24,547 nucleotides of DNA from Gemmatimonadota bacterium (GTDB lineage: Bacteria; Gemmatimonadota; Gemmatimonadetes; Gemmatimonadales; GWC2-71-9): contig QHUQ01000039.1 of the NCBI GenBank assembly GCA_003221985.1, forward strand, positions 1-24,547, in the 5' to 3' direction. The position numbers were made by a program, and so were the translations under genes. Numbering within the stretch: the first letter of the stretch is position 1; every line of letters begins with the position of its first letter. Positions 1 to 7,562 of the stretch are shown one piece after another. The notes beneath the pieces are model-generated. The model had not been told where the DNA came from, made no database searches, and saw only the letters and a list, made by a program, of their open reading frames with translations.

Positions 1-868
1 CGATGCCGGGCAGCACGAAAATGAAGACGGGAAGAATCTTCAGATATCCGGCGAAGATCGTTCCGGTGCGCGCCTCTTTGATCTTCTTCGCGGCCAGCAC
101 GCGCTGCACGATGTGCTGGTCGGTACACCAGTACCATATGCCGAGGATCGGCGCGCCGAAGACGATTCCCGTCCAGGGAAAGTCGGGGTGACTCGAGGGC
201 TTCCACATCGAGAAGAATCCCGCCGGAACCTTGGCTTCGAGCCCCGCGAACCCGCCGACGCGTGACAGCCCGATCGCCATGAGCGTGATGGAGCCAAGGA
301 TCAGGACGATCGCCTGCAGCACCTCGGTGTAGACCACGGCGCGCAGCCCGCCGAAGATGGTATACAGCCCGGTGACGACGATGAGGACGATGGCGGCGGT
401 GTAGAAATTCCACCCCGTGACCGCGCGAATCACGACGCCGCCCGCATACAGCGTCACGCTGATCTTCGTCAGGACGTAGCCGATGACCGACACCCAGGTG
501 AAATACGTCCGCGCTGCCGAGTTGTACCGCTTCTCCAGAAACTCCGGCATCGTGTAGACGCCGCTCTTCAGGTAATACGGAACGAAGAGCCAGCCGAGCA
601 GCATCAGAATGAGACAGGCGAGCCATTCGAAGTGGCCGACCGCGAGCCCGCTCCCCGCACCGGTGCCCGCCAACCCGACCAGGTGCTCGCTGCCGATGTT
701 GGAGGCGAACAGGCTGGCGCCGACGGCGAACCACGCGACGTCCCGGCTCGCCAGGAAGTAGTCGGAGCTCACGTTCTTCTCTCGTAGCGCGGCCCACCAC
801 GCGATACCGAACAGAATGATGAAGTAGACCGCGATGAACATCACGTCGAACGCGTGGAGGTTGCTCAT
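1..868 (-). CDS. Sodium:solute symporter (SGLT/SSS family), N-terminal part, cut by window edge
   Basis: Inner-membrane sodium-coupled symporter, probably for a sugar or related organic solute. Translating the minus strand from ATG at 868 gives about 289 residues that run off the window without a stop. The protein starts MSNLHAFDVMFIAVYFIILF, followed by the SSS signatures ASNIGSEHLVGLAGTGA (first unwound helix and sodium-site region), a segment with YNSAARTYFTWVSVIGYVL, and FGGLRAVVYTEVLQAIVL. It then reads WYWCTDQHIVQRVLAAK, a hallmark of SGLT-like members. Several hydrophobic helices are visible. The start overlaps the stop of the upstream gene as ATGA (868-865), so the two genes are translationally coupled. 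This supports joint use: the secreted upstream protein releases a product that this carrier imports. The substrate cannot be told from sequence. It is related to, but clearly different from, the second SSS carrier at 20785-22494. Confidence 0.9.
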   Translation of the reverse strand, partial: MSNLHAFDVMFIAVYFIILFGIAWWAALREKNVSSDYFLASRDVAWFAVGASLFASNIGSEHLVGLAGTGAGSGLAVGHFEWLACLILMLLGWLFVPYYLKSGVYTMPEFLEKRYNSAARTYFTWVSVIGYVLTKISVTLYAGGVVIRAVTGWNFYTAAIVLIVVTGLYTIFGGLRAVVYTEVLQAIVLILGSITLMAIGLSRVGGFAGLEAKVPAGFFSMWKPSSHPDFPWTGIVFGAPILGIWYWCTDQHIVQRVLAAKKIKEARTGTIFAGYLKILPVFIFVLPGI

Positions 869-2994
869 TGGGTCGGCCCCGGCCTTGGAGAGTTGAGGAG
901 ATATTGAACCGCGAGATCCGTGAGCGTCCACAGCTGCACGTCTGAGCTCGAGCCGTAGCGCATGGGGCGGGGGGGGGCTCCTGCGTCGATCTTGTAACTC
1001 CACAACTCGGCGTACTGCAACCCGGAGGCGGCGACTGCGCTCCGCACCGAATCGATCGCGCCCGGGCGATGCCGCCGCGCGAGCGCCGCGAGCAGAATGT
1101 TCACATCGCGGCCCCACACGACTTTGGGTGAGTGATACAGGTCGCGCTCGAACATCTGCCACACGTCCGGCGGCGCATACGCATCGTTCGCGGTCACCGG
1201 CCCCAGCCCATCGATGAACAGACCAACCGGATAGGGCAACAGGAACGGTCGCAACAGCTCGCGCTCACGTTCCGCGCCGAGGTCTTCGAGCAGCAGCCAC
1301 ATGGCGGGATCAGTGGTCATGACCGGAATGGGGAGTCCCGCGCTGTCGAGCGAAACCGCGAGAAAGCGGAGTGTGTCTGCCAGTGCGTTGCCGCTGCGGG
1401 CTAGAACAGCTGCCCACCTTTCGCGCTCTGCCTCAGGCAGCGCCGCCACTCTCACGCCGAGCCGCGCGGCGGCCTCGTCCGGCGACAGCACGACTTCGAA
1501 GTGCCGCGCCGTTTCACGCCAAACGTTGGCCGCAACCGCTATCTGCTCCGCGCCGTCGATGCCCGGTTCTTTCAGCGCGCGCAGGGCGCTATCGATCGAG
1601 CCGATAGCTCGGAGTGCGGCAGGTGCCCACACCACGTTGACGTCGAACGCGAAGCAGCCGCCCGCATAGCCGACTCGGCTATCGCGCCAGCTCCCGGGAT
1701 GGCACCAGCCATCCGCATCGCGCTTGAAACTGACGAGATTCCTCGCGACTGGATCGCGCGCGTACGGCGCGGCCTGCGCCGCCACGTACGCCAGATTCTT
1801 GCGCAGCGCGGTGCCCCACCGTCGCACGAACGCCTGTTTGCGTGTGTTGGAGACTCGAGCGTTGGCGAAATAGCGACCGGCGACGACGGGCAGCTGGAAA
1901 TCGTCGTCCACCATCCAATAGTTCTCGCGCGTCGCCGCAAGATTGTGGAGCAGCGTCGTGTCGCCCGTGCGCAGAAATTCGGCGGCATTCTCACGAATCG
2001 CCTGACCGCCCAGCGCTTCTTCATGACTCACTTCGCCATCGGGCGCGAGCTTGGCGAGCGCCGCGCCCATCACGAACTCCGCCATGGTGTCGGACCAGAC
2101 GGGCTCCATGAGCAGCGCCGTCATCAGCATGTCGCGGCCAAAGTAGGTCGCGTAGGTCGGCAGGCCGGCCATTAGCTTTTGTTTGGAGCTGAGCAGCTCG
2201 AAGCCGCGGATCTCGCGCTCCAGGCGCTGTGATTTGGCGGAATCGGCGAAACGGCGGAATTGGGTATTGAAGATTTGCGTGCGGGTCAGGGGATTCAGCG
2301 CCGGGCCATCGGTCGCGATCTCCGCGCTGAACGTCACCGCGGTCGTCCCGAGGGGCCGGATCGTCAGGACACCGTTGGCGAGCTTGGCGCGGGTGGTGCG
2401 CCCGTCGCCGCGCAGCGTCAGCGCGAGGTGGTGCTTCCCATCGAGACTGGGCTGCGACGCCCGCAGCGTCCAGCCTCGCGGATCACTGCTCAGTCGCACA
2501 CTCGGCGTGAGACGTTCGGGGTACGGTGGGCCCAGGCGCGCGGCGAGCTGCGCCATCTCGGGCACCACGAACGTCGCTGCGTCGATCGCATCGCGGACTC
2601 GACCGGCATACCCAAAGTCGCGCTCGACGCGCATCGAGCCGAGCAGGAGCTGGCCGATCTGAATGGACCGCCCAGCCCGCATCGTCAGCCAGTAGCGCAA
2701 GCTGCGCCGACCGCCGCTACTCCACACCTGCGCCGGCCCTGCATCAAATGCGACCGCCCCAGTTGTGGTAAAGCCGATGCTCTCATTCAGCGCGTCGGCC
2801 CACAGATGCACTACCCGGCCAGTCTTCGCGTCGTGATAGATCTCGACGGAGTTGCCGCGCGAGTCGCGGTACACACGCGCCGTGTAGCCTTCGTACGCTG
2901 CGGCGTCATCGAGGCCGCGGGTGGGGAATTCAAGCACGGGAGGGGCTTCCCGCGGGGATGCAGTTTGAATCGCGAGCAGCATCGCCAGAAGCAT
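865..2994 (-). CDS. Putative secreted (alpha/alpha)6-fold glycosidase-like protein
   Basis: A 709-residue exported protein of no family I can name with certainty. It starts with a short hydrophobic stretch (MLLAMLLAIQTASP), probably a signal peptide. Residues ~20-235 look beta-rich. From ~260 the protein is helical with glycosidase-like motifs: YFGRDMLMTALL (284-295), SHEEALGG (323-330), VDDDF (362-366) and CFAFDVNVVWAPAALRAI (447-464). Near the C-terminus are NDAYAPPDVWQMFERD and VVWGRDVNILLAAL. An N-terminal beta domain followed by an (alpha/alpha)6 toroid, with GRD and DVN motifs, recalls glycogen-debranching and GH15/GH63-like enzymes. The function is inferred from these motifs and from coupling to an SSS carrier (ATGA overlap at 865-868). 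A run of nine Gs at 969-977 encodes prolines near the C-terminus. Transcription diverges from susC across a 116-bp gap. Confidence 0.6.
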   Translation of the reverse strand: MLLAMLLAIQTASPREAPPVLEFPTRGLDDAAAYEGYTARVYRDSRGNSVEIYHDAKTGRVVHLWADALNESIGFTTTGAVAFDAGPAQVWSSGGRRSLRYWLTMRAGRSIQIGQLLLGSMRVERDFGYAGRVRDAIDAATFVVPEMAQLAARLGPPYPERLTPSVRLSSDPRGWTLRASQPSLDGKHHLALTLRGDGRTTRAKLANGVLTIRPLGTTAVTFSAEIATDGPALNPLTRTQIFNTQFRRFADSAKSQRLEREIRGFELLSSKQKLMAGLPTYATYFGRDMLMTALLMEPVWSDTMAEFVMGAALAKLAPDGEVSHEEALGGQAIRENAAEFLRTGDTTLLHNLAATRENYWMVDDDFQLPVVAGRYFANARVSNTRKQAFVRRWGTALRKNLAYVAAQAAPYARDPVARNLVSFKRDADGWCHPGSWRDSRVGYAGGCFAFDVNVVWAPAALRAIGSIDSALRALKEPGIDGAEQIAVAANVWRETARHFEVVLSPDEAAARLGVRVAALPEAERERWAAVLARSGNALADTLRFLAVSLDSAGLPIPVMTTDPAMWLLLEDLGAERERELLRPFLLPYPVGLFIDGLGPVTANDAYAPPDVWQMFERDLYHSPKVVWGRDVNILLAALARRHRPGAIDSVRSAVAASGLQYAELWSYKIDAGAPPRPMRYGSSSDVQLWTLTDLAVQYLLNSPRPGPTQ

Positions 2995-3097
2995 GGGCCT
3001 AGATACTCCGCCCGGGGGCCACCCTTGACAAGGGCTAAACCCGGCGGCATTTCGGAAGCATCAACCGTCAGTCCGTCGGTCAGGCGACCCCGCCCGC

Positions 3098-3103
3098 GGA
3101 GGT
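3098..3103 (+). promoter_or_regulatory. Ribosome binding site of susC
   Basis: GGAGGT lies 7 bases before the ATG at 3111. This strong Shine-Dalgarno sequence fixes the start that gives a good signal peptide. Confidence 0.75.
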
Positions 3104-3110
3104 AACATCG

Positions 3111-6044
3111 ATGCGTCTCGTTCGACACCTAGTTCCCATCCTCGCGTTCCTGTCCGTCACGGCCGTCCCCCTCGCTGCGCAAGGCACCGGCACCGTCCGA
3201 GGACAGGTCGTCGACAGCGTAACCAAGCAGGCCCTCGCAGGCGTCATCATCCGAATCCAAGGCACACAACGTGAGACACAGACGGCACCGGACGGGAGCT
3301 ACTCGTTGGCCGACCTCCCGTCGGGCACGGTCACGCTGCGCGCGACGCGCATCGGCTTCGGGCCGCAGCAGGTCTCCGTCACGGTGACTGAGGGCGTCAT
3401 CAGCAATGCGAATCAGATGATTTCGGGCCGCGTGGCCGGCGTGAACATCATTCAGAACAACGGCGAGCCGGGCGCGGGAGCGCAGGTTCGGATTCGCGGC
3501 TCGACCTCGATTACGAATAGCGCGAGCAACGAACCGCTGTACGTGATCGACGGCATCCCGGTGTCGAATGACGCCACGCAGGGCGAAGGGTACGGCGTCG
3601 GTGGCTCACCCTCGCTACCGCGCAGCCCACTCAACCTGCTCAACCCCGCCGACATCGCCTCGATCACCATCCTCAAAGACGCATCCTCCACGGCGATTTA
3701 CGGCAGCCGTGGCGCGAACGGCGTCATCCTGATCGAAACGAAGAAGGGCACGGTCGGCAGCTCGTCGATCGAGTATGACGCCTACGCCGCAGCCGCGACG
3801 CCATACCGGCGGCTCGACGTGCTTACGGGGGACGAGTACCGCGCGTTCGTTCAACAACAGGTCGCAATACACAACACGGATCCGTCGCAGGGGCTCGACT
3901 CGAGCTACATCGCCGCACTCGGTACCGCGAACACCGACTGGGCCAAGGCCTCGACGCGGACTGGCGTGACCCAGAATCAGAACCTGCGCTTCGCCGGCGG
4001 CAGCGACGTGACGCGCTACATGGCGTCGTTGAACTACATGAATCAGCAGGGTGTCGCGCTGTCGAGCGGCTTCAAGCGCTACCAGGGCCGGCTCAGCGCC
4101 ACCCACCAGGCCTTCAACAGCCGGCTCCGCCTTGGCCTGAACGTGACGGCCTCACAGACCAACGACGATTACATCGCGTTCGAGAACACGGGCGGATTTG
4201 AAGGCGGGGTATTCGAGAACGTCGCGACCTTCAATCCGACGCGTCCCGTTACCTTCACCGATGCGACCGGCACGCACTACTACGAGATCGGGGCGGGCTC
4301 GCAGTCGGTACGCAATCCGGTGGCGCTCGAAAAGCAGCTCGCCGACTTCGGCACCACGAACCGCACGCTCGGCAACGTGAGCGCCGATTTCGATCTCACC
4401 TCCGCGCTGACGGCGCGCATCAACGTGGGCGTCGATCGCTCCAACGGCCTGCGGCAGATCTATCTGCCGCGCTTAAGTCCGGTGGGAGCGCAATTTGGTG
4501 GGCTCGCCCGCCAGGGTAGCTATACCAATCAATCGCGGACCCTGCAGGCGCAGCTGACCTACCGCCACGACTTTGGTGGGGTGCATAGCTTCGACATCGT
4601 CGGCGCGTACGAATGGACCCAGCTCGACCGAGACTCCGTTATTGCCGAAGCCCACGATTTCATCACCGATTTGCTGAGCTTCAACAACATGGGCTCGGGG
4701 ACGGTGCAGGTGCCTCCGGTTTCCGGCGGCGGCAGCGATCGCTGGATTTCGTTCCTGAGCCGCGCCAACTACGGCTATAAGGAGAAGTACTACCTCACCG
4801 GCGTCGTGCGCTACGACGGCCGCTCTGCCTTCGCCGCCGGGCATCAATGGAGTTGGTTCCCGGGCATCTCCGGCTCCTGGCACTTGAGCCAGGAAAACTT
4901 CATGGCGAACAGTCCATTCTCCGACCTCCGGATTCGCGTGGGGTACGGCGTGGTCGGCAATCCGGGCGCCCCGGCGTACTCGTCACTGCTGACGTTCGGA
5001 ACGGAGAAGTACGTCTTCGGCTCGACGCCCGTCACGGCGTTCACCCCCAACAACGTTCAAAACGCGGAGCTGACGTTTGAGCGGACGTCGCAGGTCGACA
5101 TCGGCGCCGACTACGCGCTGATGCAGAACCGCCTCTCCGGCTCGGTCGAGTACTACATCAAGAACACCAATGACCTGCTGCTCAGGCACAAGGTGATCCA
5201 GCCCAGCCCAGTCAACGACCGGCTCGAGAACATTGGCTCGGTCAAGAACCGCGGCGTCGAGCTGACGCTCGACGCGCTGGCGATTTCGCGCGCGAGCATG
5301 ACGTGGCGCGCGGGGATCAACATGTCGTTCGAGCGCAGCACAGCCGAGAACATCGGCGGCGGCGCGATTGATTTTGGCACGGTGAGCGGCCAGGGACAGT
5401 CCGGCCAGAATGCGGAGCGGCTCGCTGCCGGCTACCCCCTCGGCGCGTTCTACGGTCCGACGTATCTGGGCGTCGATTCGGCCGGGACGCAGTTGTTCCG
5501 CTGCTCTTCCGGCACGGGTTGTGTGGGCGGGGTGACGACGAATGTCAGCATCGCCGATCGCACGGTCATCGGGAATCCCAACCCCAGCATGACGCTGGGA
5601 TTCCACAGCGAGCTCACGAAAGGCCGGTTCGACGTGAGCCTGCTGGTGCGCGGTGTGTTTGGGCAGGACGTCTTCAACAACACCGCGCTCGTCTATTCGA
5701 CGAAGGGCAATGCCAAGCAGCAGAAGAACTTCCTGCGGGACGCTGTGAATGATCCAATCGGCATCAACGAGCCGGCGACGTTTTCCTCGCGGTGGATCGA
5801 GGATGGATCGTTCCTACGGCTCCAGAACCTCACGGTCGGTTTCACATTCAACATTCCGAAGGGTCTCGGCACCGCGCGGACCGCCCGGCTGTACCTCTCG
5901 GGCGATAATCTGCTGCTGCTGACCGGGTACTCCGGCCTCGATCCTGAAGTCTATGCCAGCGCCGGATTCGTCTCGCGTAACATCGACTATCTGTCGTATC
6001 CGCGTCCCCGTACCGTGACCGCCGGTGTGCGGGTCGCGTTCTAA
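3111..6044 (+). CDS. susC: SusC/RagA-type TonB-linked outer membrane protein, lacking the TonB-box segment
   Basis: Outer-membrane beta-barrel that imports oligosaccharides (or similar) with a SusD partner, driven by TonB. Signal peptide 1-24 (ends VPLAAQ). A carboxypeptidase-regulatory-like beta-sandwich covers ~27-92. The plug begins abruptly at ~97 (VISNANQMISGRVAGVNIIQ) and includes RIRGSTSI, EPLYVIDGIP, LKDASSTAIYGSRGANGVI. The barrel runs to the C-terminus, which ends in Phe (RTVTAGVRVAF), as required for barrel assembly. Family members normally carry a linker with the LDEVVVTG-type TonB box and the first part of the plug between the VTVTEG strand and VISN. Here these are joined directly at residues 94-97, so about 40 residues seem missing while the frame is kept. 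Length 977 compares with roughly 1000-1030 usual for the group (from memory). SusD follows 13 bases after the stop. TonB coupling may be impaired unless the gap is an assembly error. Confidence 0.9.
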   Translation: MRLVRHLVPILAFLSVTAVPLAAQGTGTVRGQVVDSVTKQALAGVIIRIQGTQRETQTAPDGSYSLADLPSGTVTLRATRIGFGPQQVSVTVTEGVISNANQMISGRVAGVNIIQNNGEPGAGAQVRIRGSTSITNSASNEPLYVIDGIPVSNDATQGEGYGVGGSPSLPRSPLNLLNPADIASITILKDASSTAIYGSRGANGVILIETKKGTVGSSSIEYDAYAAAATPYRRLDVLTGDEYRAFVQQQVAIHNTDPSQGLDSSYIAALGTANTDWAKASTRTGVTQNQNLRFAGGSDVTRYMASLNYMNQQGVALSSGFKRYQGRLSATHQAFNSRLRLGLNVTASQTNDDYIAFENTGGFEGGVFENVATFNPTRPVTFTDATGTHYYEIGAGSQSVRNPVALEKQLADFGTTNRTLGNVSADFDLTSALTARINVGVDRSNGLRQIYLPRLSPVGAQFGGLARQGSYTNQSRTLQAQLTYRHDFGGVHSFDIVGAYEWTQLDRDSVIAEAHDFITDLLSFNNMGSGTVQVPPVSGGGSDRWISFLSRANYGYKEKYYLTGVVRYDGRSAFAAGHQWSWFPGISGSWHLSQENFMANSPFSDLRIRVGYGVVGNPGAPAYSSLLTFGTEKYVFGSTPVTAFTPNNVQNAELTFERTSQVDIGADYALMQNRLSGSVEYYIKNTNDLLLRHKVIQPSPVNDRLENIGSVKNRGVELTLDALAISRASMTWRAGINMSFERSTAENIGGGAIDFGTVSGQGQSGQNAERLAAGYPLGAFYGPTYLGVDSAGTQLFRCSSGTGCVGGVTTNVSIADRTVIGNPNPSMTLGFHSELTKGRFDVSLLVRGVFGQDVFNNTALVYSTKGNAKQQKNFLRDAVNDPIGINEPATFSSRWIEDGSFLRLQNLTVGFTFNIPKGLGTARTARLYLSGDNLLLLTGYSGLDPEVYASAGFVSRNIDYLSYPRPRTVTAGVRVAF

Positions 6045-6045
6045 G

Positions 6046-6050
6046 AGGAG
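6046..6050 (+). promoter_or_regulatory. Ribosome binding site of the susD signal-peptide frame
   Basis: AGGAG lies 7 bases before GTG at 6058. It selects the frame encoding a lipoprotein signal peptide, not the frame that encodes the SusD body, and so shows that the gene is frame-disrupted. Confidence 0.65.
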
Positions 6051-6057
6051 AGAACCT

Positions 6058-7544
6058 GTGAAAAACTCGCTACGCTTCACGTGGTTTTCGGCGGTAGTGG
6101 TGGCGCTGGCGCTGCCTGTGCAGGCGTGCACTACAACATGAGCGAACTCAGCACCGACGAAATGATCGTGCCGACTCGCGGCCAGGACTGGAAGGACAAC
6201 GGCCGCTGGCTGGAGCTGCACCGCCAGACGTGGCAGGCGGGCAGCCCGGCGGGACTCGACGACATCGAGCGGATCTACCGCGACAGCTTTACCGGCGTTG
6301 CGCGCGCGAACGTCCTGCTCGACCGCCTCAAGACGGTCACGATTACCAATCAGGCGGCGATCGAGGCCGAGCTCCGCACGCTGCGCGCGTTCTTCTATTA
6401 CCTGTTGCTGGACGACTTTGGTGGCGTGCCGTTGGCGACCGACGCGGCAATCGTCGAGCGGCCGCGGGTCACGCGCGATTCGCTGTTCCGATTCATCGAA
6501 TCCGAGCTCCTCGCGGTCCGCGCCGATCTGCCGCTCAACCGGCCAGCCAACGAGTGGGGTCGGATCCGCCGCGGGGTCGCCGATGCGATCCTCGCCAGCA
6601 TCTACCTCAACGCCGGCGTCTACGCCAAGAACACCGGTGTCAGCGCGACGGCCTACAACTCGTGCTCGGGCGTGATCGTCGCCGCCCCGGGGGCGAGCGA
6701 TGCCTGCGCCGCGGCGATCGCCTATTGCGACAGCATCCTCAACTCCGGCGTGTATTCGCTGGCCGCGAACTGGCGGTCCAACTTCACGGCGGACAACAGA
6801 AACTCGCTCGAGAACATCTTCGTCGCGCGGAATCTGAACCAGAGCGGGCTGGGGCTGAACTTCCCGATGCGCGCGCTGCATTACAACCAGTTTACGCCGT
6901 CCCCCTGGAATGGCTTCTCGGCGGTCGCCGAGGCCTACCGGGCGTTCGATGCCGCCGATCAACGCCGTCAGATCTTCCTGGTGGGCCAGCAGTATCAGCT
7001 CGAGCGGCTCGCCGTCGGCGACACCGTGCCCGTCAACGATCGCGGCGGCAGCCCGCTGGTCTTCACGGATACGATCGGGGACGCCACCCTCGCCCACGAG
7101 AACGAGGGCGCGCGGATCATGAAGTATTCGATCGATCCCGCGCACGTGGCCGAGAACAACGCCAACGACTACGTCTTCTTCCGGCTCGGCGAGATCTATC
7201 TGATCAAGGCCGAGGCGTTGAACGAGCAGTCGTCGCCAAACGCGACGGCGTTGGGGCTCGTCAACACGCTGCGTGCCAGGGTGTTCACCCCGGCCAACCC
7301 GCGCGCCACGCTCGACCGTGCCGCGATTCTGCAGGAGCGCCTGTTCGAAATGACGGGTGAGGGCAAGCGGCGCACGGACCTCATCCGGCACGGCAAGTAC
7401 ACGACGTGGACGGAAGCCACGATCAACGGCCACAACGCCGCGACCGAGGACTTCCGTATTCTGCTGCCGATCCCGCAGTCGGAGATCGATGTCAACCCGC
7501 TGCTCTGCCAGAATCCGGGGTACGGCGGCACGCAGTGCCCGTAA
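6058..7544 (+). pseudogene. susD: SusD/RagB nutrient-binding lipoprotein, disrupted by a deletion and frameshift near the N-terminus
   Basis: Surface glycan-binding lipoprotein partner of SusC. From GTG 6058, with a good Shine-Dalgarno, the sequence reads (M)KNSLRFTWFSAVVVALALP followed by VQAC, a lipoprotein signal ending at the acylated Cys (codon 6127-6129). That frame stops at TGA 6139-6141. The SusD body continues in another frame from about 6132: YNMSELSTDEMIVPTRG, then DNGRWLELHRQTW, FRLGEIYLIKAEALN (RagB/SusD core), EMTGEGKRRTDLIRHGKYT and LLPIPQSEIDVNP. In complete SusD proteins some 70 residues, including the first TPR-like helices, separate the Cys from NMSELSTDE. They are absent here, and the join at ~6129-6132 shifts the frame. 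The body alone (ATG 6138 to 7544, ~468 codons) has no export signal. Either a true deletion or an assembly error; a simple frameshift does not explain the missing residues. Confidence 0.8.
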
Positions 7545-7562
7545 CGTAGAACGAGCTGACGA

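Noticed and set aside
6139..6141. In-frame TGA after the SusD lipobox as a second selenocysteine codon
   Set aside because: Reading through gives non-family sequence and soon another stop, and the SusD body is in another frame. It results from the deletion join.
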